Of a DNA stretch of 64,000 nt, positions 55,476 to 64,000 are shown piece after piece; position 1 is the stretch's first letter; each line of letters starts with the position of its first letter. The position numbers and the translations under genes are program-made. Source of the stretch: Lysobacter sp. ISL-50 (GTDB lineage Bacteria; Pseudomonadota; Gammaproteobacteria; Xanthomonadales; Xanthomonadaceae); NCBI RefSeq assembly GCF_018612875.1, contig NZ_JAGGRI010000020.1:62001-126000 (forward strand). The letters run 5' to 3'. The notes below the pieces were generated by a model. That model saw only the letters and a list, made by a program, of their open reading frames with translations. It was not told the DNA's origin and searched no databases.

Positions 55476-56291
55476 TTATTTCCCGGGCGAGCGTCGTTTG
55501 CCGATCGCCTTGAACCGGACCCGAACCGGGGCGTGATCGCTGGGCTTGTCCAGGCCGCGCACCCAGCGGTCGACTCCGGCCTCGGCCAGGCGCGGCGCCA
55601 ACACGGGATTCAACAGCACGTGGTCGATGCGCAATCCGGCGTCGCGAGGCCAGTGCTGGCGGAAGTAATCCCAGAACGTGTAGATCCGCTGGTCCGGATG
55701 AAGCTCGCGCACCGCGTCCACCCAGCCTTGCTCGAGCAGCGTGCGGTATCGCTGGCGGCTGCCCGGCTGCAGCAAGGCGTCCTTCAGCCATGACTTTGGA
55801 TTGTAGATATCGTCATCCGTCGGCACGACATTGAAATCGCCGGCCAAGGCGGTCGGGTGTTCGCTCGCCTGCAGCGAGCGGGCGTGACGGATGAGACGGT
55901 CGAACCACGACAGCTTGTAGTTGAACTTCGGTCCGGGCTGAGGATTGCCGTTCGGCAGATACAGGCAGCCGACCACGATTCCGTGCACCGCCGCTTCCAG
56001 GTAGCGGCTCTGCGTATCGGCGCGATCGCCGGGCAGTCCGCGACGTATCTCGATCGGCTCGGACTCGCGCGCCAGGATCGCCACGCCGTTCCAGGCGCTT
56101 TGTCCATGCCAGATCGCGCCGTACCCGGCGTCGTTGACGGCGCCGATGGGGAAACCGCTGTCGATCGACTTGAGTTCCTGCAGGCAGACGATGTCGGGCT
56201 TGTCGCGCTTGAGCCATGCCAGCAGATGCGGAAAACGGCTGCGAATGCCATTGAGATTGAAGGTGGCGAGCGACAGGCGACGTGCGGGCAC
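55476..56291 (-). CDS. Exonuclease III / AP endonuclease family protein
   Basis: 271 residues, GTG start with GAGG upstream. EEP-fold motifs: [12 protein letters not shown], the metal-binding glutamate in [35 protein letters not shown] and the final [10 protein letters not shown] histidine. It repairs abasic sites and 3' blocked ends. Its neighbour on the same strand is the isochorismatase gene, 46 bases downstream, so they may share a transcript. A second exonuclease III elsewhere is usual in this family. Confidence 0.93.
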   Translation of the reverse strand: MPARRLSLATFNLNGIRSRFPHLLAWLKRDKPDIVCLQELKSIDSGFPIGAVNDAGYGAIWHGQSAWNGVAILARESEPIEIRRGLPGDRADTQSRYLEAAVHGIVVGCLYLPNGNPQPGPKFNYKLSWFDRLIRHARSLQASEHPTALAGDFNVVPTDDDIYNPKSWLKDALLQPGSRQRYRTLLEQGWVDAVRELHPDQRIYTFWDYFRQHWPRDAGLRIDHVLLNPVLAPRLAEAGVDRWVRGLDKPSDHAPVRVRFKAIGKRRSPGK

Positions 56292-56535
56292 GCGGAGACC
56301 TCATGATGCGATGGCCCAGCCTCCCATCGCCGTCGTTATGCCGCTGTCAGCGGTGGCCATCCATGGCGGCGTCCGCCGAGCGCTTCGCCTGTCGCGCAGC
56401 GTGCCGCATGAACAATTCAGTGAAGCACGCGCTAAACGAGCGTTAACGCCATGCGACAACGACGCGCCGGAATCTGCACCCGATGCTAGCGAGCATTGCC
56501 GGAGGATCGAATCTCCCCGACTCGAAGGACTGGCC

Positions 56536-56703
56536 ATGCTGCACTACGCTCTTGTTTTCCTGGTAATCGCATTGATTGCCGGCGTGCTCGGCTTCACCGG
56601 AATCGCCGGCGCCGCCAGCCAGATCGCCTGGATCTTGTTCGTGGTGTTTCTGGTGCTGGCGGTCATTTCGTTCTTCCGCGGCCGCGGCCGGCCGGCGGCG
56701 TGA
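56536..56703 (+). CDS. DUF1328 (YtjA) small membrane protein
   Basis: 55 residues with two closely spaced membrane helices: [19 protein letters not shown] and [18 protein letters not shown], joined by TGIAGAAS, and a basic end RGRGRPAA. This is the DUF1328/YtjA family, small inner-membrane proteins found in stress-induced clusters; function unknown. ATG 56536 has AAGGA upstream. It begins a run of three closely spaced plus-strand genes. Confidence 0.9.
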   Translation: MLHYALVFLVIALIAGVLGFTGIAGAASQIAWILFVVFLVLAVISFFRGRGRPAA

Positions 56704-56740
56704 CCTACCTCAACGACGATAAGAATCCAGGAGATCCACG

Positions 56741-57349
56741 GTGAAGAAGACCCAACCCAACCCCGATCAAGTGCGCGAACTGCTGTATCAGGCGCTGGAG
56801 ACCGAGCAGGGCGGCATCAAGATTTACGAGGCCGCGCTGAAATGCGCGATTAACGACGACCTGCGCGATGAATGGCAGGAATACCTCGAACAGACGCGCA
56901 CGCATGAGAAGGTGCTGCTCAATGTGTTCGAGCAGCTCGGACTCGATCCCAAGCAACGGCCGCCGGGCCGCGAAGTGGTCGGCCACATCGGCGCATCGTT
57001 GGTGGCGGCGATCCAGTTGGCGCGCAAAAGCGCCGGTCCGGACGCCGCGCAACTGGTCGCGGCCGAGTGCGTGGTCCTGGCCGAAACCAAGGATCACGCC
57101 AACTGGGAACTGATCGGGCACCTGGTCGAGCACGCCCAAGCCGAACAACTGGACGTGCTGAAGCAGGCCTTCGATGCGGTGGAAAACGACGAAGACCACC
57201 ACCTGTATCACACCAAGGGATGGTCGCGAGAGCTATGGATACAGGCTTTGGGCCTGCCGGCGGTGCTGCCGCCTCCGGAAGAACTCAAGCAGGTCGAAAC
57301 CGCCATCGGTGCGGCCAGGGCGGAACAGGCGCGCGATCGGATGCTGTAG
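56741..57349 (+). CDS. Ferritin-like domain protein
   Basis: 202 residues from GTG 56741 with AGGAG nine bases upstream. Mostly helical, with a four-helix-bundle pattern and possible di-iron ligands: E-T-E-Q-G-G-I-K-IYE near the start, HEKVLLNVFEQL, ECVVLAETKDHANWELIGHLVEH and NDEDHHLYH. This is like other bacterial ferritin-like/DUF892-type stress proteins. Metal binding is inferred from the Glu/His pattern. It is followed 2 bases later by a DUF6766 gene. Confidence 0.82.
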   Translation: MKKTQPNPDQVRELLYQALETEQGGIKIYEAALKCAINDDLRDEWQEYLEQTRTHEKVLLNVFEQLGLDPKQRPPGREVVGHIGASLVAAIQLARKSAGPDAAQLVAAECVVLAETKDHANWELIGHLVEHAQAEQLDVLKQAFDAVENDEDHHLYHTKGWSRELWIQALGLPAVLPPPEELKQVETAIGAARAEQARDRML

Positions 57350-57351
57350 CC

Positions 57352-58059
57352 ATGGGCGTCGGCGCTCCATCCCGGCCAGCCAAGGCCATGCGCAGCGGAT
57401 TCTGGCGCGAGAACGCCTTGTCGATGGTGTTGCTGATCTTGTTCGCATCCTGTCTGTTCGGACAGATCGCCTCGGGCCGCGCGGTGTTCAACCAGGAACG
57501 TCGCGAGCACGGCCTGGCGCCGGTGGCCTGGATCGATTACTTCCACCACGGGCAGTTTGTGTCCGCCACGTTCGAGAACTGGGAAAGCGAGTTCCTGCAA
57601 ATGGGTTTGTACGTGTTGCTGACGGTCGGGCTTCGCCAGAAAGGATCGGCCGAATCGCGCCCGTTGGACGACAAGGCCCAAGGCGCGCTCGAAGCGGACT
57701 CGCGCGACGTCGAAGCCGGCCCGAGTCCATCCGCCGTGCGGCGCGGCGGATGGATCGCGCGGCTCTACGCCAACTCGCTGTCGATCAGCCTGTTGCTGCT
57801 GTTCGCCGTGGCCTTCGCGGCGCACGGCTATGGGAGTTGGCGGCAGGAAGTCGAAGAACGCTCGATTCAGGGCCAGGCCGCGCCGACGCTGCCTGAGCAC
57901 CTGGCCGGCGCCGAGTTCTGGTTCGAGTCGTTCCAGAACTGGCAAAGCGAGTTTCTGGCGGTGCTCGCCCTGGTCGTGTTGTCGATCTGGCTGCGTCAGG
58001 CGCATTCGCCGCAATCCAAGCCGGTGCGGGCGCCGCATTCACAGACCGGGGCAGGGTAG
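57352..58059 (+). CDS. DUF6766-type membrane protein with internal duplication
   Basis: 235 residues, ATG two bases after the ferritin-like stop. The protein is a tandem repeat of one unit: NALSMVLLILFASCLFGQI ... FENWESEFLQMGLYVLLTVGLRQ (about 15-92) and NSLSISLLLLFAVAFAAHG ... FQNWQSEFLAVLALVVLSIWLRQ (about 138-218). Each unit has two membrane helices bracketing a periplasmic loop with a W-x-S-E-F motif, giving four helices in all. Function unknown; its company (DUF1328, ferritin-like) suggests envelope or oxidative stress. Confidence 0.82.
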   Translation: MGVGAPSRPAKAMRSGFWRENALSMVLLILFASCLFGQIASGRAVFNQERREHGLAPVAWIDYFHHGQFVSATFENWESEFLQMGLYVLLTVGLRQKGSAESRPLDDKAQGALEADSRDVEAGPSPSAVRRGGWIARLYANSLSISLLLLFAVAFAAHGYGSWRQEVEERSIQGQAAPTLPEHLAGAEFWFESFQNWQSEFLAVLALVVLSIWLRQAHSPQSKPVRAPHSQTGAG

Positions 58060-58393
58060 GTCGCGAACAATGTCCTGCGATCAGCCGCCGGGCGCGCCGA
58101 TGTTGCGTCAGCGGATCGATCCGCCGGAGCCGCCGCCCATTTTTGCGGCGCACAATTCTCATCCGCCCTTCGGCAAAACCAAGTCGATGTCACGGAAATG
58201 ACAGTGAGGCTGGCGCACGATGGTGCGCACAGGTCTCAGCGCTTCGTCTCAAGATCGGGCCCGACCTGCGCTAGTATCGAACCGTTCTTCGCGACCGCTC
58301 CGAGCGGACGCCCGATCGAACGCGTCCTGCGTTCATGATTTTATTCTTCTGTCTGTTATGCCAGCTATCGCTAGCCTAGAAGGAGCCGCGTGC
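58060..58393. other. 334-base region upstream of paoA
   Basis: No gene recognised. It contains a less GC-rich stretch TTCATGATTTTATTCTTCTG near 58333-58352 that may belong to the paoABC promoter, and an AAGGAG ribosome-binding site at its end. Confidence 0.45.
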
Positions 58394-59035
58394 GTGGACA
58401 GCTTGCTCAAACTCGGTATCACGCGTAGGGAACTGCTCAAGGCCGGTGCCGCATCGGCCACCGCCATCGCCGCGCCCTCGGTGGCGTTCGCGGCGCCGCA
58501 AGACGATCCGCCGCTGCCGCCGGTGATGGCGACAGTGGCGTTCGAGGTCAACGGCAAGCCCGAGACGCTCGAACTGGACACGCGAACCAGCCTGCTGGAT
58601 GCCTTGCGCGAGCACTTGCACCTGACCGGCACCAAGAAGGGCTGCGACCACGGCCAGTGCGGCGCCTGCACGGTGATGGTCGATGGCCGGCGCATCAACG
58701 CCTGCCTGAGCCTGGCGGTGATGCACGAGGGCGACCGCATCACCACCATCGAAGGCCTGGGCACGCCGCGGAAGCTGCATCCGATGCAGGCCGCCTTCAT
58801 CAAGCACGACGGCTATCAGTGCGGCTATTGCACGCCCGGCCAGATCTGCTCGGCGGTGGCGATGCTGGGCGAGATCAAGAGCGGGGTGCCGAGTCTGGTC
58901 AGCGAAACACTGACCGCGCGGCCCAAGGTCAGCGCCGAGGAAATCCGCGAGCGCATGAGCGGCAACATCTGCCGCTGCGGCGCGTACTCCAACATCGTCG
59001 ATGCGATCGCCGAAGTCGCCGGGAGATCCGCATGA
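58394..59035 (+). CDS. paoA: Aldehyde oxidoreductase iron-sulfur subunit PaoA
   Basis: 213 residues from GTG 58394, nine bases after AAGGAG; this start places the twin-arginine signal [17 protein letters not shown] at residues 10-26. The mature part has a plant-type [2Fe-2S] domain with C-D-H-G-Q-C-G-A-C plus a later CLS, and a helical [2Fe-2S] domain with [11 protein letters not shown] and ICRCGAY. It passes electrons between the molybdenum and FAD subunits of a periplasmic xanthine-oxidase-family enzyme that oxidises aldehydes. Its stop overlaps paoB as ATGA. Confidence 0.93.
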   Translation: MDSLLKLGITRRELLKAGAASATAIAAPSVAFAAPQDDPPLPPVMATVAFEVNGKPETLELDTRTSLLDALREHLHLTGTKKGCDHGQCGACTVMVDGRRINACLSLAVMHEGDRITTIEGLGTPRKLHPMQAAFIKHDGYQCGYCTPGQICSAVAMLGEIKSGVPSLVSETLTARPKVSAEEIRERMSGNICRCGAYSNIVDAIAEVAGRSA

Positions 59036-59982
59036 AGGCCTTCACCTACGAGCGCGCGTCCTCGCCGGCGCAAGCCGCCGCCGCGGCCGCCAGCAAGCTC
59101 GGCGCCCGATTCATTGCCGGCGGGACCAACCTGCTGGACCTGATGAAGCTGGAAGTGGAGACGCCCGCGCACCTGATCGACGTCAATCCGCTCAAGCTGG
59201 ACACGATCGAGCCCACGCCCGAGGGCGGGCTGAAGATCGGCGCGCTGGTGCGCAATACCGATCTGGCTTCCGATGCGCGTATCCGCCGCGACTATGCGCT
59301 GGTGTCGCGCGCGCTCGTCGCCGGCGCCTCCGGGCAACTGCGCAACAAGGCCACGACCGCGGGCAACCTGCTGCAACGCACGCGCTGCCCGTATTTCTAC
59401 GACACCCATCAGCGCTGCAACAAACGCAATCCCGGCAGCGGTTGCGCCGCGCTGGGCGGCGTCAACCGCCAGTTGGCCGTGATCGGCGGCAGCGAGGCCT
59501 GCATCGCGACCCACCCCAGCGACATGGTCGTGGCCATGCGCGCCCTGGATGCCACGGTGCAGACGGTGCAGGCGGACGGCGTCGAACGCAGCATTCCGCT
59601 CGCGCAGTTCTATCGCGCTCCGGCCAATACGCCGCACCTCGATACGGTGCTGGGCAAGGGCGAGTTGATCACCTCGGTCACGCTGCCCAAGCCGGTCGAG
59701 GGCACTCATATCTATCGCAAGGTCCGCGACCGGGCCTCGTACGCGTTCGCATTGGTGTCGATCGCCGCGGTGATCCAGCGCGACGGCACGGGCCGCATCG
59801 CGGTCGGCGGCGTCGCCTACGCGCCCTGGCGCAGCGAAGCCGCCGAATCGGAGCTTCCCAAAGGCGCCAAGGCGGTGACCGAGCGGCTGTTCGCCGGCGC
59901 CAAGCCCACCGAACACAACGGCTTCAAACTGCTGCTGGCCGAGCGCACGCTCGCCGCGGTGCTGGCGCAGGCGAAGGAGTGA
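59032..59982 (+). CDS. paoB: Aldehyde oxidoreductase FAD subunit PaoB
   Basis: 316 residues. FAD-binding domain of the xanthine-oxidase family with [13 protein letters not shown] and [10 protein letters not shown]. Cysteines C119 (RCPYF), C129 (QRCNK) and C138 (GSGCAAL) lie in the insertion that holds an extra [4Fe-4S] cluster in E. coli PaoB. The C-terminal domain has [20 protein letters not shown] overlaps the paoA stop; no signal peptide, so it is probably carried out with PaoA by the Tat system. Confidence 0.93.
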   Translation: MKAFTYERASSPAQAAAAAASKLGARFIAGGTNLLDLMKLEVETPAHLIDVNPLKLDTIEPTPEGGLKIGALVRNTDLASDARIRRDYALVSRALVAGASGQLRNKATTAGNLLQRTRCPYFYDTHQRCNKRNPGSGCAALGGVNRQLAVIGGSEACIATHPSDMVVAMRALDATVQTVQADGVERSIPLAQFYRAPANTPHLDTVLGKGELITSVTLPKPVEGTHIYRKVRDRASYAFALVSIAAVIQRDGTGRIAVGGVAYAPWRSEAAESELPKGAKAVTERLFAGAKPTEHNGFKLLLAERTLAAVLAQAKE

Positions 59983-59986
59983 TGCC

Positions 59987-62185
59987 ATGAAGTTCGATAC
60001 CCCCGCCACGCGCAATCCCATCGATCAGCTCAAAGTGGTCGGCAAGCCGCTCGACCGCATCGATGGCCCGCTGAAGACCACCGGCACCGCGCCTTACGCC
60101 TACGAGCAGCACGAAGCGGTGCCCAACGCGGCCTACGGCCATGTCATCGGCGCCGGCATCGCCAAGGGCAGCATCATGTCGATGGACCTGGACGCCGCGC
60201 GCAAGGCGCCGGGCGTGCTCGCCATCGTGACCGCCGCCAACGCCGGAAAACTGACCAAGGGCGACTTCAACACCGCCAAGCTGCTCGGCGGCCCGGCGAT
60301 TCAGCACTACCACCAGGCGGTCGCGCTGGTGGTGGCGGAAACCTTCGAACAGGCGCGTGCCGCCGCCGGTCTGGTGCGCATTCGCTACGATCGCACGGGT
60401 GGCGCGTTCGATCTGACCGAGGCCAAGAAATCGGCGGTGATTTCCGAGCGCGAGCAACCCGACATCGCCGTCGGCGATTTCGCCGGCGCGTTCGCCTCCG
60501 CGCCGGTGCAACTGGATGCCACTTACACCACGCCCGATCAGTCGCACGCGATGATGGAGCCGCACGCGTCCATCGCCGCCTGGGACGGCGACAAGCTCAC
60601 GCTGTGGACGTCCAACCAGATGATCGCCTGGGGCCGCGGCGATGTCGCCAAGACCCTGGGCATCCCGAAGGAAAACGTCCGTCTGGTCTCGCCGTTTATC
60701 GGCGGTGGCTTCGGCGGCAAGCTGTTCGTGCGTTCCGACGCCGCGCTCGCGGCGCTGGGCGCGCGCGCGGCGGGACGGCCGGTCAAGGTCGCGCTGCCGC
60801 GGCCGCTGATCGCCAACAACACCACGCATCGTCCGGCCACCATCCAGCGCATCCGCATCGGCGCGGCGAAGGACGGCACGATCACCGCCATCGGTCACGA
60901 AAGCTGGTCCGGCGATCTGCCGGGCGGCGGTCTTGAGAACGCGGTCCAGCAGACACGGCTGCTGTATGCCGGCGCCAATCGCATGATCCGGGCGCGGCTG
61001 GCCACGCTGGACCTGCCCGAAGCCAACGCGATGCGCGCGCCCGGCGAAGCGCCGGGATTGATGGCGCTGGAAATCGCCATGGACGAAATGGCGGACAAGC
61101 TGGGCATGGACCCGGTGGAGTTCCGCATCCGCAACGACACCCAGGTGGATCCGGAAAAACCCGAGCGCCCGTTCTCGCAGCGCCAGCTGGTGCAATGCCT
61201 GCGCACCGGCGCCGAACGCTTCGGCTGGAGCAAGCGCAATGCGAAGCACGGCAGCGTGCGCGACGGCCGCTGGCTGGTGGGCATGGGGATGGCGGCGGGG
61301 TTCCGCAACAACCTGACGATGAAATCCGGCGCCCGCGTGCGCCTCGGCGCCGACGGCAAGGTCACGGTGGAAACCGACATGACCGACATCGGCACGGGTA
61401 CCTACACCATCATCGGCCAGACCGCCGCGGAGATGATGGGCGTGCCGCTGGACAAGGTGGTCGTGCGGCTGGGCGATTCGGATTTCCCGGTCGCGGCGGG
61501 CTCGGGTGGGCAGTGGGGCGCCAACAGTTCCACGGCCGGCGTCTATGCCGCCTGCATGAAATTACGCCAGGTCGTCGCCGCCAAGCTGGGCTTCGACCCG
61601 GAAAAAGCCGCCTTCGCCGACGGCAAGGTCAGCGTCGACGGCCGCAGCGTTTCGCTGGCCAAGGCCGCCGAGTCCGGCGAGGTGGTGGTGGAAGACAGCA
61701 TCGAGTTCGGCGATCTGGCGAAGAAGTTCCAGCAATCGACCTTCGCCGCGCACTTCGTCGAAGTCGGCGTGGACATCGCCACCGGCGAATCGCGCATCCG
61801 CCGCATGCTGGCGGTGTGCGCGGCCGGCCGCATCCTCAATCCCAAGCAGGCCCGAAGCCAGGTGATCGGCGCGATGACCATGGGCATCGGCGGCGCGCTG
61901 TCGGAAGAACTGGCGGTGGACAAGCGCCTGGGCTTCTTCGTCAATCACGATCTGGCCGGTTACGAAGTGGCCGTGCACGCCGACGTGCCGCACCAGGAAG
62001 TGATTTTCCTCGATGAGGCCGACGACAAGTCGTCGCCGATGAAAGCCAAGGGCGTGGGCGAACTGGGCCTGTGCGGCGTAAGCGCCGCCATCGCCAACGC
62101 CATCCACAACGCCACCGGCATCCGCGTGCGCGAGTATCCGATCACCCTGGACAAGCTGCTGCCGCATCTTCCCGAGATGGGCTGA
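59987..62185 (+). CDS. paoC: Aldehyde oxidoreductase molybdenum-cofactor subunit PaoC
   Basis: 732-residue catalytic subunit. ATG 59987 follows AAGGAG, four bases after paoB. Molybdenum-cofactor-binding motifs include GGGFGGKLFVRSDAALA, APGEAPGLMALE and the glutamine-containing GSGGQWGANSSTAG; the catalytic base is E692 in KGVGELGLCG, the same position as in E. coli PaoC. It oxidises aldehydes to carboxylic acids in the periplasm, likely for detoxification. Activity needs a PaoD-type maturation factor, not found in this window. Confidence 0.94.
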   Translation: MKFDTPATRNPIDQLKVVGKPLDRIDGPLKTTGTAPYAYEQHEAVPNAAYGHVIGAGIAKGSIMSMDLDAARKAPGVLAIVTAANAGKLTKGDFNTAKLLGGPAIQHYHQAVALVVAETFEQARAAAGLVRIRYDRTGGAFDLTEAKKSAVISEREQPDIAVGDFAGAFASAPVQLDATYTTPDQSHAMMEPHASIAAWDGDKLTLWTSNQMIAWGRGDVAKTLGIPKENVRLVSPFIGGGFGGKLFVRSDAALAALGARAAGRPVKVALPRPLIANNTTHRPATIQRIRIGAAKDGTITAIGHESWSGDLPGGGLENAVQQTRLLYAGANRMIRARLATLDLPEANAMRAPGEAPGLMALEIAMDEMADKLGMDPVEFRIRNDTQVDPEKPERPFSQRQLVQCLRTGAERFGWSKRNAKHGSVRDGRWLVGMGMAAGFRNNLTMKSGARVRLGADGKVTVETDMTDIGTGTYTIIGQTAAEMMGVPLDKVVVRLGDSDFPVAAGSGGQWGANSSTAGVYAACMKLRQVVAAKLGFDPEKAAFADGKVSVDGRSVSLAKAAESGEVVVEDSIEFGDLAKKFQQSTFAAHFVEVGVDIATGESRIRRMLAVCAAGRILNPKQARSQVIGAMTMGIGGALSEELAVDKRLGFFVNHDLAGYEVAVHADVPHQEVIFLDEADDKSSPMKAKGVGELGLCGVSAAIANAIHNATGIRVREYPITLDKLLPHLPEMG

Positions 62186-62261
62186 TATCGCTTACGCGCG
62201 AGTTGCCGGCGGGTCGGCTCAACCATCGGGTTTCCGCAACCGCCAAGAGAAGACGCAATCC

Positions 62262-62657
62262 ATGACGCTCAAATGCATCAACCCCATCGATCTGCCGCCG
62301 CAGCAAAGCTACACACAGGTCGTCGTCGCGACCGGAAGCAAGCTGGTATTCGTCTCGGGCCAGGAGCCGGAAGACATCGACGGAAATCTCGTGGGCCCGG
62401 GCGATCTGGCGGTTCAGGCGCGTCAGGTCTATGCCAATCTCGGCCGTGCGCTGGCCGCCGCCGGCGCCGGGCCCGAGCAGGTCGCGAGAATCACGATCTA
62501 CGTCGTCAATTACGAACGCGACGCCTGCCTGCCGATTATCGAAGCAGCCCGGAAGACGCTGTTCGGCGATCACAAGCCGGCCGACGTGGTGCTCGGCGTA
62601 GCGTCGCTGTCCCCGGGCTATCTGATCGAGGTCGATGCGATCGCGGTCATTGATTGA
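62262..62657 (+). CDS. RidA family protein (enamine/imine deaminase-like)
   Basis: 131 residues, ATG 62262 with an AGAGAAG stretch 12 bases upstream. RidA features: QVVVATGSKLVFVSGQEPED, AVQARQVYANLGRALAAAGAG, ITIYVVNYERD and SPGYLIEVDAIAV. The arginine that binds the substrate carboxylate in RidA is not at its usual place (the sequence has ASLSPGYLIEVDA), so enzymatic activity is uncertain; many YjgF-type relatives lack it. It follows paoC by 76 bases and could share its transcript. Confidence 0.85.
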   Translation: MTLKCINPIDLPPQQSYTQVVVATGSKLVFVSGQEPEDIDGNLVGPGDLAVQARQVYANLGRALAAAGAGPEQVARITIYVVNYERDACLPIIEAARKTLFGDHKPADVVLGVASLSPGYLIEVDAIAVID

Positions 62658-62701
62658 CCGCGTCGCCGAGACTTTCTGCGCTCAACGAAGCCGAAGCCAA
62701 G

Positions 62702-63628
62702 TCAGAAGTCGTCGCTGCGTCGATAAGCTGCGATCAAACGCTGCTCGCCCTCGACCCCGGGGGAGGCGTTGCCGTGTTCCATGCCGAACACGAAGTCCCG
62801 GCCTTCCTTGTGCATGCGCTCATGGATGTAGGCGAAGATGTTGCGGTAGTTGATCTCGCCGGTGCCCGGTTCCTTGCGGCCCGGGACGTCGCCGATCTGG
62901 AAGTAGGCGATTTCGTCCCAGGCCAGGTCGATGTGGTGGATCAGATTGCCTTCGTTGCGCTGCAAGTGATAGATGTCGTAGAGGATCTTGCAGGCCGGGC
63001 TGTCGACGGCGCGGGCGATGGCATAGGCCTGCGCGGACGTGCGCAGGAACAGCTCGGGCCGGTCGCTCAGCGGTTCCATCACCATGATCAGGCCGTGCGG
63101 CTCGATCACCTCGGCGCCGGCGCGGATCGCGTCGATCACGTGGCCGGTCTGGATATCCACGGGCAACTTGGCCTCGAAGAAGCCGGGCACGATGGTCATC
63201 CATTTCGCGTTCACGCGCTTGGCCGTCGCCACGGCCTCGCGGCAGGTCTTGACGAAAGCCTCGCGGAACTCCTTCTTGCCGGTGGTGTAGGACACCTTCC
63301 AGTTATCTCCGGCATCGATCACGAACACGCCCATGGTCATGCCGTTGCCGGCGAGGGTCTCGCCGATGCGTTCCTGCAGGGCCACCGGGCGTTGCATCAG
63401 TTCGTTGTCTTCGAACGCCTTGAAGCCGGCCTGGGCCATGTAGCGAATCTGCGCGATCGGGTCCTTGCCGGCCGAGGCTTCGAACATGCCCAGGTGCGGG
63501 GCGTATTTGAGCTTGAAGTCCGGGGCGGGCGCATGCGCCGCCGGTTTTGCAGCAACCGCCGCCATCGAAGGCAGCACGGTGGCGGCCGCAGCGGCGGCGG
63601 TGGATTGGAGGAAGGCGCGTCGTTGCAT
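62702..63628 (-). CDS. Tat-exported TIM-barrel isomerase/epimerase, hydroxypyruvate-isomerase type
   Basis: 308 residues with a twin-arginine type signal MQRRAFLQSTAAAAAATVLP. The barrel has PHLGMFEASAGKDPI at the first strand, VVEPHGLI- and MVMEPL-type strands with the metal-binding glutamate, LYDIYHLQRNEG, FQIGDVPGRKEPGTGEINY and GMEHGNASPG, matching the Hyi/IolE-type family. Reaction: likely isomerisation of hydroxypyruvate or a sugar. Periplasmic location is unusual for Hyi itself. Divalent metal binding is expected. Sits in an operon after another TIM-barrel gene. Confidence 0.85.
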   Translation of the reverse strand: MQRRAFLQSTAAAAAATVLPSMAAVAAKPAAHAPAPDFKLKYAPHLGMFEASAGKDPIAQIRYMAQAGFKAFEDNELMQRPVALQERIGETLAGNGMTMGVFVIDAGDNWKVSYTTGKKEFREAFVKTCREAVATAKRVNAKWMTIVPGFFEAKLPVDIQTGHVIDAIRAGAEVIEPHGLIMVMEPLSDRPELFLRTSAQAYAIARAVDSPACKILYDIYHLQRNEGNLIHHIDLAWDEIAYFQIGDVPGRKEPGTGEINYRNIFAYIHERMHKEGRDFVFGMEHGNASPGVEGEQRLIAAYRRSDDF

Positions 63629-63679
63629 GGGCGGGTCCTGTCGGTGAGCGGTTCGGGCGATGCGGGCAGGCGCGGCGGC

Positions 63680-64000
63680 TCAGGTCCACCACGGCTCGTC
63701 GGGCGGGTCGCGCAGCAACGCCAGCTTCAGCGTGTCGATGGCGGTCTGGAACCCTTGCTCGGTCGACATCAGCGCGTCCTCGTGCTCCAGGCTCACCACA
63801 TAGTCGTAACCGGCGACGCGCAAGGCCTGCATGATCTGTTTCCACACCAGCAGATCGTGCCCATGCCCGACCGAGCGGAAGCTCCACGCGCGTTGCGCGA
63901 TGTCGCGATAAGACCTGCCGTCGATCACGCCGTTGACGGCGGTGTTGGCGCGGTCCAGGGCCACGTCCTTGGCATGGAAGTGGAAAATCGCCGGGCCCAG
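63680..64000 (-). CDS. Sugar phosphate isomerase/epimerase, C-terminal part (cut by window edge)
   Basis: Only the last 106 residues are inside the window; the frame is open to position 64000. Visible text includes IFHFHAKD, a metal-binding strand of the xylose-isomerase-like barrel, GHDLLVWKQIMQALRVAGYD and VSLEHEDALM, with the C-terminal glutamate ligand. It precedes the Tat-exported isomerase by 51 bases on the same strand, so the two probably act together in sugar or inositol-type catabolism. Confidence 0.8.
   Translation of the reverse strand: MGPAIFHFHAKDVALDRANTAVNGVIDGRSYRDIAQRAWSFRSVGHGHDLLVWKQIMQALRVAGYDYVVSLEHEDALMSTEQGFQTAIDTLKLALLRDPPDEPWWT

Noticed and set aside
56495-56515. 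GCTAGC...TTGCC before the DUF1328 gene, checked as a fourth sigma-54 site
   Set aside because: Lacks the GG of the -24 element with correct spacing, so the gene cannot be added to the proposed regulon on sequence grounds.

Overview
The window is GC-rich DNA from a member of the Xanthomonadaceae, most likely Lysobacter. The evidence is the gene content: rplI-dnaB followed by alr, a copLAB copper operon of the Xanthomonas type, two S8 serine proteases, a Lys-C type lysyl endopeptidase, a GH16 beta-1,3-glucanase, a candidate Xanthomonadales type IV secretion effector with a C-terminal XVIPCD-like tail, and several families of short palindromic intergenic repeats usual in this group. I cannot name the species from the sequence alone. 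No rRNA, tRNA, CRISPR array, insertion sequence or prophage was recognised.

Layout. 1-10.9 kb: ribosomal protein L9, replicative helicase DnaB (with a small DnaA-box cluster in front), a lipoprotein, a 683-residue peptidoglycan-active effector, a short paralogue of its N-terminal domain, a second lipoprotein, a glycine-zipper protein, a secreted unknown and alanine racemase. 11.1-15 kb: two paralogous secreted S8 proteases with the frameshifted remains of a third copy between them. 15.2-24.6 kb: photolyase, WS/DGAT acyltransferase, an OmpA-like lipoprotein, and a response regulator beside a 1386-residue BvgS/EvgS-like phosphorelay kinase. 24.6-25.0 kb is a duplicated repeat block. 25-32.7 kb, mostly minus strand: FAD oxidoreductase, a small unknown, a copper operon (copL, copA, copB, cytochrome c) and a secreted metallo-beta-lactamase-fold enzyme. 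33-43.3 kb: secreted glucanase, a tiny FGDP-motif protein, a tetR/SDR divergent pair, lysyl endopeptidase, and an SGNH hydrolase / membrane protein / Lnt-like acyltransferase cassette. 43.4-46.2 kb: serA divergent from a D-2-hydroxyglutarate dehydrogenase, a metabolically coupled pair.

46.2-53.3 kb is the most interesting stretch. A three-gene minus-strand operon encodes an NtrC-type sigma-54 activator, a 77-residue protein resembling an isolated kinase dimerisation/phosphoacceptor helix pair, and a soluble hybrid kinase with three PAS domains. On both sides of it, three plus-strand genes (VOC protein, BON-domain protein, small stress-type protein) each have a near-consensus -24/-12 promoter, and each promoter has a GAA-N5-TTC dyad 80-128 bp upstream. 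This looks like a compact, self-contained sigma-54 regulon.

53.3-64 kb: DNA-repair genes (Nei/Fpg type, exonuclease III type), a DUF72 protein, an isochorismatase-type hydrolase, a run of small stress-type genes (DUF1328, ferritin-like, DUF6766), then a Tat-exported molybdenum aldehyde oxidoreductase paoABC, a RidA protein and two TIM-barrel isomerase/epimerases, the last cut by the window edge.

Gene starts were chosen by ribosome-binding site, signal peptide and family alignment. Many genes have long antisense open frames caused by high GC at third codon positions; these are excluded. Family assignments come from reading motifs, not from database searches.
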